This document shows positions 32,690 through 46,208 of a stretch of 64,000 nt of DNA, one piece after another. A model generated the notes under the pieces. The model saw nothing but the letters and a program-made list of their open reading frames with translations, searched no databases and was not told where the DNA came from. The stretch covers positions 19,921,501-19,985,500 of the forward strand of contig NC_046680.1 in assembly GCF_009870125.1 (NCBI RefSeq). Direction: 5' to 3'. Position numbers and translations under genes: made by a program. Source of the DNA: Drosophila pseudoobscura. Its lineage: Eukaryota; Arthropoda; Insecta; Diptera; Drosophilidae. Position 1 is the stretch's first letter; each line of letters opens with the position of its first letter.

Positions 32690-35488
32690 ATGGAGGATAA
32701 ATGAAGTGATTGTGTATAAAGAGTTAAAGTTGAGCAGTTATTACGAGTACGATGAAGAAAACTAAATCTAAACAGAATCAGGGATTATCAAATGGAAGAA
32801 AATTATGTAAAGCACGAAATCACACACCATGCTCTCGGGAAAACGGAATCAGTGTGCCAAATTAATTTTAACAAACCAACCAACAAACAAACAAACAAAC
32901 AAAAAAAACAAACAAGAAAACAAAACAAAACAAAATACGAAAATGAAATAGTGTTTTAAGATGCCTAAAAATTTCGAAAAAGGTGTTCGAGAGGACGAAA
33001 ACAATTTGTTGCAAAGCACAAACATTTACGCCATTTCACATATTATACTTTTTTTTTGTTATTTGTTATTAATTGTTTACACAAAACCGATTTGAAAATC
33101 TATAATTTCTACAACTTGGAGCAACCGTAAGAGCAACAGCAACAGCAACGTGATCAGTAAAATGATTTTACACAATACAATACAATACAATTTTAAAATT
33201 GCAACATTCCACAACACGAAAGAAGAAAGACAAATCTTGTACAATGAAACGGTTTAGGATTAGCGAAATATATAGTTTAGCCTAGCTCTACATACATACA
33301 TATACCTAGACATAGACATATACATATACATATATAAAGGATGTATAGCCAGGGAGCAGCAGTAGTAGTAGCAGCAGCCAACTCAGTGGATATGTAAGAT
33401 GAAAAAGTAACGAGAACTCAGACCATATTAAGATATTACTAGGGAGAGGCACACGAACACGAGCCCAGAACGGTAATCGTTACCTTTACCTGTAGCCTGA
33501 TGCACGGCGTAATGTGCGTGGAGTTTAACCGATAGATATTCATTCCAGAGCACCACCCTAGATACAGTACAGACGTAAACAATGCATTAACCCTCAATTT
33601 ATTGAACAGTTTAACAATTAAAAAGTCCACGTGGGAATACTTTAAAAATCATGGCAGAGCTTCTTACTAGATGCCTGTACATGGATCAAGAGGAAGAATC
33701 CTTTGGAAACCCATAGTAATTTATAGCAGTGCCAAAACAGATTCAGACCAGGTTCCCATACATAAAGTCAGTCAGTCAATCAATCAGTCAGTCAGTCAGT
33801 CAGTAATTAGCCTCTTTAAACAACAATTTACCTCAAGTTGAAATATTTGCTATTATGACGATGTCTTAGGCTAAACACAACATGTACTAAGCTCAAAAAC
33901 ATTTTATAGAAGTTAGTGTAAGAGAGGGTGTGAGAGCGCGTTTGGTAGTCAACGAAGAAAGTGCCTTCACAAATGGATGGAAACCAGAAGCAATTCGCGT
34001 AAATTGTAATTTAAAATCTACGAAAATCTACGATAAGCAAACGTTCGTAACTGTGTAAAGCCATATAAAGTAGGTTAAGGCAGGAATTTAAGTAAAAGTC
34101 AAGAGGATGAGGATGAGCAGGAGGTCAGGATTTAAATGGTCTTTAGACATTTAAACTCAGGTACTTAGTTGGAGGTAGGGAACGGGAATCCCAATTCAAT
34201 AACTCAAACACAAAAGCAACAAAAGATCAAGTAGCTGAGCTACTGAACACACGACAACGACAACCACAACCACAACCACAACAGCAACTACAGCACTACA
34301 TAAACGGAAACAACAATCAACAAAACACCGCCACAAATACGTCACATGCACTTTATTTATTATTTTTTTGATACCTTATTAATACGATACGAATGTGTGC
34401 GATAACTAATATATTACTCGGCACATTCATAAGTAGTCAAGCCTAATTTATTTTATACCTTGCTTTCCACTACAACGAAATACATTCCATAGATGATTTT
34501 ATTAAGCTTTAATTACAACGAAAACAGCTCCAAACATTCACAAAAACAGATACGAACACCCAAACAGAAATGTGCGGCCAGTAAAACTGTGCAACAAAAA
34601 ATATCTTCTAAATGAATAATTAAAAATTAATTGAAAAACGAAAAACAGGAGGAGGAGCCGGAGACGGAAACGGAGACGATGGAAAATCTCGAATGCTTAC
34701 ATACATATAAAAAATATTTTCTTTAAGAAACTAAAACTCTTTAAAAAAAAAAAACATTGGTTACTTTATCGCGGTGTTGGGCTAAAATTAGCGTCTCTTT
34801 ATACAATGAAGAATAAACGAAAGGAAATTTGTTAATGAAAACATTACGGCAAGGACGGAAAATTCAAAATTTTCGAATGTAATATTGTTGAACAATAGGA
34901 AAACGCAGATTTATACAAATAAAATGTGTAGTTTTAAATAAAACTATGTATAAAACTTAATAAGATGACAAATACTCATTAAAGCAACAGAAGTAGCATA
35001 CCCTTATATATATAAAATATATATTTAATTTCTTCTATAAATTGTTTGTAAAACTCTTTTTGTAAATTGATAAAAACCCCAAATTCAATGTGAAAAATAT
35101 ACAATTCCATGTAATAAAACGCAAAAGAAACAAAAATTGTGTGCTATGTGCGTTCCCAGATAGATTCTATCCATCTATCTATCTATTTATCCTTACGTTG
35201 ATGTACATTACTTACGTTTTCGTTTTCACACACAGATTTTGTAGCGTTTTTTATGTACTGCTTGTAAGTATTATAATTATTATTTTAAGAAAACAAATTT
35301 TATTTCATTTTTAGCAACTCTTCATTTTACAACACAAACTATTGACTAAACAAAAAATAAAACAAATATAAAAAGGTTAGGAATCATTCAGTTTAGGCAC
35401 ACATCAATCGTTCTTATAAGCTATACAATTTCTGAATGTAATTAACTCGTACTAACGTAATACCCATTGTTGTCTAACGTGTTTCCAG
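32690..35488 (+). other. V10 3' UTR and intron before V11
   Basis: AT-rich and A-rich. An AAAC repeat lies at 32879-32900 and a CAGT repeat at about 33770-33803. AATAAA occurs at 34811 and 34918 among others, so the V10 3' UTR may be over 2 kb. The acceptor CATTTTTAG near 35314 opens only an eleven-codon AT-rich frame. V11 follows GTTTCCAG. Confidence 0.65.
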
Positions 35489-35581
35489 ATGAAGGCGGAG
35501 AGTCCCGGATACGTGTGCGCAACTGGCTCATGCTGGCCGATCAGTCCGTCATTGGGAAGAGCTCTGACGATACTCTGACAG
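35489..35581 (+). CDS. lola: lola V11 exon a (93-base phase-neutral exon)
   Basis: Acceptor ACGTGTTTCCAG at 35488, donor CTGACAG|GTACTTT at 35582. Phase 1 at both ends; exactly 31 codons reading DEGGESRIRVRNWLMLADQS VIGKSSDDTLT. GC content is clearly higher than in the flanks. Reading on past the donor would add only seven residues before a stop, so it could also end a short isoform. Joined to exon b it extends the V11 tail; if skipped, exon b still joins the constant exons in frame. Confidence 0.75.
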
Positions 35582-35865
35582 GTACTTTGATGCACACCAA
35601 TTGACATTTACACTTTTCTTGATACTTGATTTGTTTCATTTGTTAATCCGATATTTTTGTACTTTGTTTTGAAATTTACAACGATTTTTTCTTTTGCAGT
35701 CTTCATTTTCTTTTGTTGCTGAACACACAGACACAACATCATCAGTTCTTATACATGTTTTTTTTTTTTAAATATAAACACATTCCTTAACAAATCCATT
35801 AACTTACATTCTGAATTTCTATTTCATGACTAACATCGACCAAATAAAACCAAAACTAACATCAG

Positions 35866-37241
35866 ACAAACTAACACAGTCCAAAAAGTCACCCAAAAAC
35901 GATGCTAAAACCACTAACAAGACATCAACGCCCATTAAGACGACGACGACGGCAGCAGCAGTTGCGGCATCAGCAGGAGCAGCAGCATCAGCATCAGCAT
36001 CAGTTGCCAAGAAGGCCTCTAGCTCCACTGGCAACAATATCAATAATAACATCAGCAAGAGCAATGTGACCCAGACACTTACCCAAACGGTCACCAGGAT
36101 CGGCAGCATCGGACGCACAACAATCGCCTGCATAACGCCAGCCAATAGTGGCAACAAGAGCTCTTCGAGCAACTGCAATGTTGATGCTGCCTCGGCTGCT
36201 GCCCTGGCTGCTGCTGGCGTGGAGCTGGACAGCATCGATGAGACCATGACTGAGGTGATTGTGAAGATCGAGAACCCCGACAACATGTCGATCAATGGTG
36301 ACGAGGCCGTCTGCAACGAGGCCATTGATGATGAAAACACCTTTGACTATGATCTAAAGCTGGCCAGTCCGTTGTCCTGGACCTACGATGCGGTGAAAAT
36401 CGAGAACGAGGAGTTCGAGGACAGCTATCTGATGGACAACGATGACGATGACGATGATCTGCTGACGACAGCCGCGGCCACCCAAAAGCACGCTAAACAG
36501 TCCAACGATAAGCAGAAGTCGGGCTCCGGGACGGGCGTGAAGAAGATCGTGCTCAGTGCCCAGCAGCAGCAGCAACTGCTCGAACAGCAACAGCACTTGC
36601 AGCACCTGCAGCTCCAACCCACCAGTCAATCGCTGCAGATCAAGCTACCCACCATACCAGCCACAATAACGACGATCTCGGGACCCAACCATATGAATGC
36701 ATCGACCGCTGGGACAAGCAGCGGGGCCAGCATCACCACGGCTAACTCCACGCTGCTGGGCCACAAGCTGAACCTGCCCATAGATGCGCAGAACCTCAAT
36801 CTTCACTGGTCCCACTCGGACGACAACCGCTACCGCATCCTGGTCCAAAACAAGCGCACACGGAAGGAGTCGCTTGAGCACTCCGCCGACATGATCTACA
36901 ATGCCGATATTGAGAAGCCGTGGGTGTGCCGCAACTGCAACCGCACGTACAAGTGGAAGAATAGCCTCAAGTGTCACCTGAAGAACGAGTGCGGCCTGCC
37001 GCCGCGCTACTTCTGCAGCAAGATGTGCGGATATGCCACCAACGTCCACAGTAATCTGAAGCGCCATCTCAACACGAAGTGCCGGGACCGCGAGAAGGAC
37101 GTCGAGGAGGAGAAGAAACCCCAGTCCGCTCAACCGCCACCACTATCTGTGCCCACCACCAACGTCGGCAGCATTAGCAACAACAACAACAACAGCAACA
37201 GCAGCAGCTACACCTTGGTATTCCAGCAGGACAGTGTTTAA
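35866..37241 (+). CDS. lola: lola V11 exon b: long linker and finger pair
   Basis: The frame is open from 35826, but the best phase-1 acceptor is CTAACATCAG at 35865: no AG occurs between it and the T run at 35757-35769, a long AG-free zone. It starts DKLTQSKKSPKNDAKTTNKT. An Ala/Ser/Asn-rich region, two SUMO-type VKIE motifs, an acidic DNDDDDDDLL patch and a Gln/Leu-rich segment follow. Finger 1 (tail 384-407, counted with exon a) is C2HC (CRNC ... HLKNEC). Finger 2 (413-437) has a CX3C pair (CSKMC ... HLNTKC). Stop TAA at 37239. The V11 tail is 489 residues. Confidence 0.88.
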
Positions 37242-38714
37242 GAGAGATTTGGACTTGTATAAAATCCAAATTACGTGAGTCGGGGCCACGGCTGAGGACG
37301 GTTTTGAACATCTTCTCTTAGTACAAATTTTAGTTATTCCTTCAACTTGAGTTTTCGCAGTGGATATCTGAAACTGACTTGGCTTTTTCCCCAAACGATG
37401 TCGTTGGGCCCAGACACAGACGCAGAGAAAAAACAAGAAAAACAAAACAAATTTAGGAATAGATTGCAATACAAAAAAAAAAAAAAAAACAACAACAAAA
37501 AATAACCAAAATAACCAAAACAACAAAAATATTGTATTGCTTTAGACAATTCTCACGAAAAACTTAAAACATATAAATATGTGTACATTTTTTCCCAGAA
37601 AAAAAAACCCAAAAAAAAAAAATGCAACAAAGAAAACCAACAGAAAATTACTTGAACTAGTCGTCACAGCAACATTTGTGAACCAAAACGGAAACTTTTA
37701 TATTAAGTATGGAAGTAAAAGACCCCTAACTATATGCATGGCATGGACATAAAGCAAATGCCCCTCTAAAGATACTTAATATTAATATGTATTTTTGGTT
37801 TTATATTACGTTTGCATACGCAATAGCTTTTTAATTTGTTAGAAACATTTTAAAGATTGATTTCTGGTCATTAAGTTATGCTTATATAATAATTATTATC
37901 TATAAACGATTATCTAGTCAAAACAAAACGATAACGGAATAATATTTTCAATTTAGACACAAATTATAATTGATAATTGATAATAACAATGTTTACAAAA
38001 TTAATTCGAAATATCAGCGCATGTACGAGTATGCTTTGAAATTGTTAGATTTAAATGAACAGAATCACGAATCTGAACCGGCACTGAAAATAGAAACACA
38101 GGGAAGTACAGGACAAGACAGGACAGGAGATAAGATTATAGTGTTCCATCAGATTCCCCTACCTTATTGTAATGTAAACCCCAATCCAACAAAAAAAAAC
38201 TGAGAAAGAAAAAAGGAACAAATACCTCTATAAACCTGCAAGAGAGATTCTGTATTACCATTATAATAATATGTATTTCTCAACTGAAAATCGTAATTAT
38301 GGCCGGAAAAATGTATTAAAACCAAAAACCCAACACAAAAACCAAAGAAATTTCGAAATACAATTAAAAGCAAATGTCAAAAACAAAATACCAAACACTG
38401 AAGTTGTACTTATTTTAACTGCATATTCCTCTATAGAACTTTCTCATTCCATTCCATCCACAGACACTCCAAAGATATTCACTCGCCATTCTCCACCTGT
38501 TCCTACCCTCATTCCGATACATAGTCTTAGGCATTCGTACCCCTGCTATGAATCCATACTAATCAGATCTCTATTTCAGGTGGATGGATGTGATGTGATG
38601 TTGATGATGATGTGGATGTGATGTTGCCTGATGAACGACAGCCAAACAACGCAGTTATGGTGTTGCCTCTCCCTCTTATTGTTGTTTGCATGCTTAACTA
38701 CTACAACATACTAC

Positions 38715-38745
<31 letters not shown>

Positions 38746-39823
38746 AATACTATATAAACTATAGATATGCATAACTATGTATCCTTCCTAGACCTTATAC
38801 ATATATGTATCTGTTAGACGAAGTAACTATACCTATATGACTATGTATGGAACTAGATTTGTAGTTTGTTCTGTTTTTTGTTCACATTCCATTCGTTTGT
38901 ATTGCCGAAGGTTTAACTTTAAGTTTCTTCTATCTCTACCTGTCTTCTCCTAGCGATTGTGAAGCGTATACATCTATCTAATTAATATACTATCTAGCGT
39001 TTAATTATCTACAAATTAAAATATGAAATGAGAAAACGAAAACCAACTTAGTTTGTATAGAATTGTATTTTATAAATACCCAATTTTCTATCAAATTCTT
39101 TTCAACTTATTTATTTATAATCTCTTAAGTTTTCTTTCCTACATTTTAATGTTGCATGCGTATTTATTTATACAATATAATTTAAAAAAAGAACAATGCA
39201 CTTTAGGCCAAGGAAGCTCTGAGGAGGCTGTCCTGTTCTGTCTCCAAGCTCCACTAGTTATATGTCCTCTCCCCTCTCTATAATTTGTAAGTGTTTTTGT
39301 CACTAACCACCCAACACACATTCCTATAGATGATATATATATATATATATATATTTAACCATTTCTCTCACTTGTAACTTGAGCAAAACTCTATTGAATC
39401 TTTTTTTGTGCTTAGCTCTCCAACTGTTTTCTCGACATTTATTATTGTACTCATTGTGTTTTAATTTAATATTTAATAATACATTTACTTTACAGCCTAC
39501 TCACAAAAAAGCTCACACACACACACAAGACACACACACATCCACAAATTTACACACACGCACACCAGTTCAGTCCACTCCACTCCAATCCATAGTATCA
39601 TATCTCTCACTAAAGCAACATACATATAACCAAAAAAAAAAAAACCAACAAAAAAGATACAAAATCACGGTAAAGCCCTTAATTATTTATTTACTTCCAA
39701 TTAGTTTTAGGTATTTTTATAATTTCCATCTAGAAAGGAGACATGCAATCTTTGAAAACCGAAGTAAAAATAATGAAAAACTAAAATAGTTTCCCTGCTT
39801 TCTGTATCACCCATTCTCCACAG
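37242..39823 (+). other. V11 3' UTR and intron before V12
   Basis: AT-rich. TA-type repeats lie at 38716-38743 and 39331-39354, CA repeats at 39512-39560. A good acceptor CTCTATTTCAG at 38579 gives only GGWM then stop in phase 1. An acceptor TTTACTTTACAG near 39495 opens a 44-codon CA-repeat frame of low complexity, not called. V12 follows CCCATTCTCCACAG. Confidence 0.65.
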
Positions 39824-40668
39824 ACTTCGGCCGTTTGTCACCCACGAACAGGAGCTACAGCCTGATGGACCTGAAGACCAGTCCGTACACCAGTCCCAAC
39901 GAGACGCCCATGGGCGTCATCAAGTTTGAGCCGAGTGCGGGCATGGACGACCATAACGAGCATGACCTCCGGATCGACAGTGGCCGGGCCACTCCCACGC
40001 ACTGCACAGGGCACCAGCTGGTGCCCAAGTCGCAACAGAGGCACGGAAACGGAGACAACGACGACAGCAACGAAGAGGACAATGAGCCCTGCGACCTGCG
40101 TATAGACATTGCCAAAGTACTGTTGGCCGCTGCCCAGGTCGGAGGAGGACATCACACCCATCTGCATACTCCACACAGTCGTCCACTGCCACAGCTGATA
40201 TATACAGCTGGAACGGGCCAAATGGCACGCCCAGACACGCCAACGCGCCGCTACAGCAGTAGCAGCGGGGGCATGATACCTGGCTCCGGAGCAGACCCAT
40301 CGAGCAGTGCTGCTGCTGCTATAGTAGCCGTTGCGACGGCTGCTGGCCTGGCGGCCAACAACACAAGTGCCTCCTCCACAGGTGGAGCCTCTACATCGGC
40401 GGCAGCGGCTGCAGCGGCGGCGGCTGCTGCTGCGGCATCAGCAGCCGGTGGATCCGGTGGTAATTGGAGTGCTAGTGGGAGCGGAGGAGGTGGCGGAGCC
40501 TACGCCTGCGACAGATGCGGCAACACATACGCCCGCCCGCACAGCCTCAATCGACATGTGCGCTTCGAGTGCGGCGTGGAGCCGAAGTTCGAGTGCCCCA
40601 TTTGTCACAAGAAATCGAAGCACAAACACAATCTTGTGCTCCACATGCGCACCCACCAACATCGATGA
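39824..40668 (+). CDS. lola: lola V12: finger pair at the extreme C-terminus
   Basis: 281-residue tail. Acceptor CATTCTCCACAG at 39823 (G+AC, Asp) reads DFGRLSPTNRSYSLMDLKTS. A SUMO-type IKFE (near 39919) and acidic DNDDSNEEDNEPCDLRIDIA follow, then Ser and Ala-rich repeats and a Gly-rich spacer. Finger 1 (227-250) is C2HC (CDRC ... HVRFEC). Finger 2 (256-278) is C2H2 with three residues between histidines (CPIC ... HMRTH). Only three residues follow; stop TGA at 40666. Confidence 0.93.
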
Positions 40669-41008
40669 TACAACAAATGCTGCAATGGCAATCCACGACG
40701 CCAGGCTCTCAAACAACTTGTTGCTGTTGACCCAGATCTGGGATCAAGCTAGGACCCCACAACCAGAATAGGATCGCAGGATGGAAGGCGCAGCGCAGCT
40801 CAGGTTTAGGTCTATGTTGAGGTTCAGGTTCAGGTTGGGGTTCAGATTGGCGTTCAGGTTCGGGGCTTAGTGTCAGTTCAGCTTCAGTCAGAGTCCTAAC
40901 CACAGTCCAGTCCAGTCCAGTCCAGAGTGCGGTTTTATATAATTTTCCAAATGATCTTGAAAAATATAGTCGTTTTTACATATACTTCATATATGTATCT
41001 ACATAAAT

Positions 41009-41051
<43 letters not shown>

Positions 41052-44000
41052 TAACTAACTCGTAACTTTGTATATACTGATGGAATATTAACCAATCCTA
41101 ATTCTTAGCTCATTATCGTATATTTTTACTTTTTGTTTTTGTTTTAGTTTGTTTTATATTTTTGTCAGTAACAGTAATAGTAACAGCAACAATTAATTTT
41201 GTTTTTACCGAATTGGCAGAGCTGAGGGGAGCAAATTGTTTGAGAGGCGCGTGAGAGAGCGGGCGTGCAGCATGTTGCATGATGTATAAGTCCTTTGGAA
41301 AACTCAATGATCTCAATGAATTTTTTCTTGATTGTGGATGGGGAAAGTTATGCATTTTATTGTAGCAGCAGCAAACGCAAAAAACATTCACATTAATCTT
41401 AGTGTAATTTCTAGTGCAGCGCCCTCTCACGCGCCTTAGGTTAGTTCAACGAAAGGGAACCACTAAACGTAGATAGATACACGGCAGTTACAGTCGGAGT
41501 CAGAAGTCAGATGTCGGAGTCCGAGTTAGAGTCAGAGGTAGACCGTAAGTTAGACCACATTGAAGGCATACGTGCAATATTTTATGCGCACCAAAACAAC
41601 AAAACAAAACAAAAACAAAAAAAACAAACAAAACATAAAACAATCGTTGTTCTTCGCTTTTTCACATGTTTTCGTTTGCCTATATCCACAAACTATATTC
41701 AAAATTGCAAAAAGATTGACGGTTTGCTTAGGACCGCACCCCCAAAAGCCACAGGAACGCATGATAAATACTGCGGGTATATAGTAGTATAACAAATTAT
41801 AGCTAGTAGTTGAAACTCAACGATCTCTATCTACTCTTTTTTCAAAAGCAAAGAAACACAGAAATTTTTATTAATTTATCTTGTGCTCATTCCATGAAAA
41901 TTTTTAAATTATGATTTAATTATGAACCACGATATGTGATAGCGGGAATTTTAATTTGACCAAAAAGAGAAAACGAAACGAAACGAAAGGAAGGAAAGGA
42001 AACGAAATAAGTGTGGCTTTGGGCGGGGGCGCTTCTCTACACAAGGCAAACAATTTTAGGACGAAACAAAAATCAGTTATTAATTATTTTTAAATAACAT
42101 TAAAGCAGCAGTGCGAGGGAGGGATGCATGGAAGAGGGTGGAAAGAGGGAATTGGCAATGTAAATGGGTTGGGGAAACTCGCATCGAGTCACAGTCAGAA
42201 AAATAAATTGGTATGTGATATAAAGAATATAGTCCTCATTGTAATTAATAGTAATCATAACATTGTATATTTTCTCTTAACATAATTATTTTGTTGTCAA
42301 AATTGAGAAACGCGCGAAGTGAATGCTGCAGAGAAGCCTTGTTATAAAACGATACGATTACGATTACGATTATATATAGTTATTATAGAAATCGACAGAG
42401 TTTGTTTCACACACTCACACACAGACACATAGTCATACACACACACACACACACACTAACATTTTTATAATTGTTAATATACAAATGAAAGAGCTTAATC
42501 GTATAATCGAGTTGCTTAGGTACTTCATCCTAATACCCCTAACACATAAATAGAAAAACAATTTTAAATTCAAATTTACAAATTCAAATAATTCAAAAAA
42601 TGTAAAACATACAAAATAGCAAACAAACAGAGGGGCGCATACCGCAGTTTGTTGTCGGATCAGCAGTTCTCGCGACACAAAAAAAATGTGATAAAGTAAA
42701 TTAATCTACAGACAACAAACTGGCACAATACCAACACAAAATATATATGCGAATTCAACAAATTTGTTCAAATTGTTGACAGAAAAATATTAAAAATCAT
42801 AAAAAAACAAAATTCATATCGGTCAGTATTCGAATTAGTTGAGGAAATTTTCAAATTTGAATTCGTTGACAATTTTCAAAAGATTTCCATTGGTTTTCTG
42901 CTTGGTTTAATATTTATATACATATGCATATTCAAGTCGCCTTGTTGCGCTAGTCAGATTCTAGAGTTCTGTTTATCATTTGTTATAGAACACGAAGATC
43001 GATGTGCACTTCACGAACTTCACAATATGTATCCTTTTTTTTGTATAACCAATAATCCAATCGCGATTTATTTAACTTTTTGTCTATTAAGGTTGTGGTT
43101 CTTATTTATCTATACAACATAATACTTTTAACTACTTTTCTAAGCGGAAACATCTAATTTTTACGTTACAAACAAAAAAAAAAAACAATAAGGGAAGAAG
43201 ATGGATGTCCATCCGTCACACCTATTTTATAATTTATCAACAGCGCATGTGATGGACTCGAATCGACCCATATACTCGTACAAGAGAAATGAAAAAGAAA
43301 ATACCATACTCGTATGTGGTCCATAATGGCAAGCTTTCGAGTCGTATAGTTAAAGTGTAAAGAAAAGCATGTGATAAATTTCTATATAATTTGATTAACA
43401 AAAAAAAAAGAAAAACAATTTACTAACACAAACCCCCTTACACACACCAACAAAACAAAATACAGACAGCTAGCACATAGGCAAACATCAAAGTTTGAGC
43501 AGATTTAGATGGGTGGGAGGCCTATTGCGAAAAGATACTACCTGGCCGTACCATTGTATGTAAAACATAGACACATACATCCAAGAAAAAGTGAAATATT
43601 TTTCGAGAACTTGTACTAACCCAGATAACTCTTTTTCTACTAATGTATTCTTATTATTTCTGTTCATAATTAATATCAAAGATTTAAAAACATCCAAAAC
43701 ACACACAAAATACACATTTTTAAAACGTTGTAAACTAGGAGCTGTGAATGTAAAATTATATATAAAGAAACATATATCTATGTATATATAGATAGCTACA
43801 TACATACAAACAAACAAAACAAAACAAAACAAAACATACATACATACACATATGTATGCATATATATGGATCGATGTGATTAATTGTGATTGAAACGTAG
43901 CGAAGCGAAACGAAGCAAGGAACAGATCTGATCAGATCGGAGCAGGGGAGATCGCAGATTGGGAGGGCAATAGGTCGGTTACGGAAATGAGAAGGGCTTT

Positions 44001-45543
44001 CTTTTCAAACACACACACACATACAAACACTCACACACTCAACACACAAACATAATACAAACAACACACATATATAACTGAAGAAAATCGGATATTTTGT
44101 TTGTCTCTATTAAGAATCATTTTCTATTCGTTATTTCTTTAGTTCGTAAACTATTATTTTCTTCTATTGCTGCAAAAATCTAGTGAAACGAAAATGGGGA
44201 ACTAAATTCAAAGCACACCGTAAATATATTAGCCATAGGTTAACAAAAGGAAAAATTATACAAATGAGAAATGGATGTTATTGCTGTTGACGCACGCCTT
44301 ACGAATTGTTACTGTTGAAAATAAGAAGCATCAAACACCAACCGATTCGAGTTGTAACCAATGTACCATAGCTTAGTTTGCGCCAAGAAAAAAATTTACA
44401 AAATCAAAAAAAATGAAAACAGAACGAAATGAAATGTATACATAACGAAAACCAAATTGCTTTTGCACTGCAATTTAGATTAACGAATGGAGAAGAGATA
44501 CCAATATATTTACACAGTAAAAAAATCTAACGATACAATGGACATTCAAAATGCCAGTTAGACTATGAAAAGTGTGCTTAAACCAATTTAACAAAACGAA
44601 TTAAATCTAGTACGAATTCAGAGTAAATTTAATTATGTAATTGTGTATAAAGCCGAGAAACGCCTTAAACAAAATTTGTGAAACTATTTTAAATGTTAAA
44701 CAAGTAAAACGATCTAATTGTTATAAGTGAACAGGCAAAAACCAACCAACAAATAAAAGTAAATTAAAAAATATATTAAATGATAGAAGAAAAAAACTGC
44801 AAAAATTCATAAATCTGTTTGACGATTTCCATTTCTCCCTCTTAGTTTCCTGGTCCAGCCATTATCAAGTGAAACCCTTTAAAAACCCTGAACTAATATA
44901 GATTTTTCTCTTCTTCTAGGTGGATAATAATGGATCGACTTCAAGGAGAGAGAAGACCCTTGGGTGGCCCTCACATGCCTGACATTGATATTGTATTGAA
45001 GAGTGAACAGATCATAGTTATATAACACACAAAATATATGATAAATGTAATTTGATTTGCTGTATTGTTGTAGTTTTGAAAATCCCACCAACGACACCAA
45101 CACCAACATCTGATTTTGTGATTTATTCTTTTGTTCTGTATATATTCTCAAGTTTTTGTTTATAGAAATGCTTGAGTGGCTTTTGTCTATGTGCATACAT
45201 GTAGCTCTCTGGGGATTGTGTCAACCATACCATAACGTCACCACACACCATCATTATCAGTCACCATCACCATCATCCGTCCCCCACGCCGCTAAACTCC
45301 ATCAACCGCAATGAAACACCACCACGAACAACAGTCACCACCATCGCCTTCATCATCAAAATCATCATGATCATCGGCGCCTATTGGGTAGTAGCCAAAA
45401 AACACTAAGATCTCTATATTATTTTATTAAACTATTTCTACATAGCTTAAGTTGATGTTTGATCAGTTGCTTGCAAGCCATTAATTTGATTTTGTTTCGT
45501 TCTCCTTTTTGTTTTGACACCTCCGTGCTGTGCTGACCAGCAG
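40669..45543 (+). other. V12 3' UTR and intron before V13
   Basis: 4.9 kb, AT-rich. A GGTTCA-type repeat lies at 40800-40865 and a CCAGT repeat at 40900-40922. An inverted repeat at 41245-41436 has its own entry. CA repeats lie at 42411-42455 and 44010-44080. A strong acceptor (TTTCTCTTCTTCTAG at 44919) gives only GG then stop in phase 1. 45240-45370 is a CAC/ATC-rich, G-poor stretch before V13. Confidence 0.6.
41245..41436. repeat. 13-bp perfect inverted repeat, long loop
   Basis: AGGCGCGTGAGAG (41245-41257) is the exact reverse complement of CTCTCACGCGCCT (41424-41436). Just inside, GGGCGTGC and GCAGCGCC can pair further with a bulge. The arms are GC-rich inside AT-rich 3' UTR, so chance is less likely than for an AT palindrome. 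Confidence 0.55.
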
Positions 45544-46208
45544 ACATCTATCCCATACTGGGCAGTCTCCTGGGCGTGGAAACCTCTACGAGTGCCACCG
45601 CCAGCCACGACGACTACTATGGCTATCTCAACAACAATAGCAGTGGAACTAATGCCAACACCAACACTAACGCCACCAATGCCGCCACCACAACGAGCAA
45701 CAATCAGAGCAGCAGTCTGCGTGCCTCCAATCCCAGTGCGGGCATCTCCCGCGACTCCTTCATGCAGTGCAAGCACTGCAACCGCTATTATAAGTCGCCA
45801 CAGAAACTGCAGGAGCACGTGCGAAAGTACTGCCTCAAGCAGAAGAAGTACAAGTGCGTGTCCTGCGAGTACCGCTCGCGCCGCAAGGATCATGTGCTGC
45901 GCCACGCCAAGCGCAAGCATTGCATGCTCTATGAGCAGTCTCGCGACGATGAGGAAAGCCTGTATGTGATACGGAATGAGGATGACATGAGCAACGACGA
46001 GGCAACTGGCGACGGCGATGGTGATGGCGACGGCGATGGGGACGGCGATGCTGATGATGGTGATAACGATGTTGGGGGAATGGACAGCGATCTGGCCGCA
46101 GCACTGTGTGAAATCAACTTTGACTTTGCTGGTCGCGATCTGACCATCACGGCTGTGCCCATACCGGAGAGCGACGAGGACGACGACGACTACGACGATG
46201 ATGGCTAA
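45544..46208 (+). CDS. lola: lola V13: finger pair with acidic tail
   Basis: 221-residue tail. The acceptor is a tandem NAG pair (ACCAG|CAG|AC at 45540 and 45543); both keep the frame and differ by one Ala. From the downstream one it reads DIYPILGSLLGVETSTSATA, then an Asn/Thr-rich part. Finger 1 (74-97) is C2HC (CKHC ... HVRKYC). Finger 2 (103-126) is C2H2 (CVSC ... HAKRKH). The end is strongly acidic, with a Gly-Asp repeat (46009-46053) and DEDDDDYDDDG. Stop TAA at 46206. Confidence 0.92.

Noticed and set aside
33770..33803. CAGT repeat, looked at as a possible array
   Set aside because: Simple tetranucleotide repeat without spacers; no CRISPR or satellite structure.
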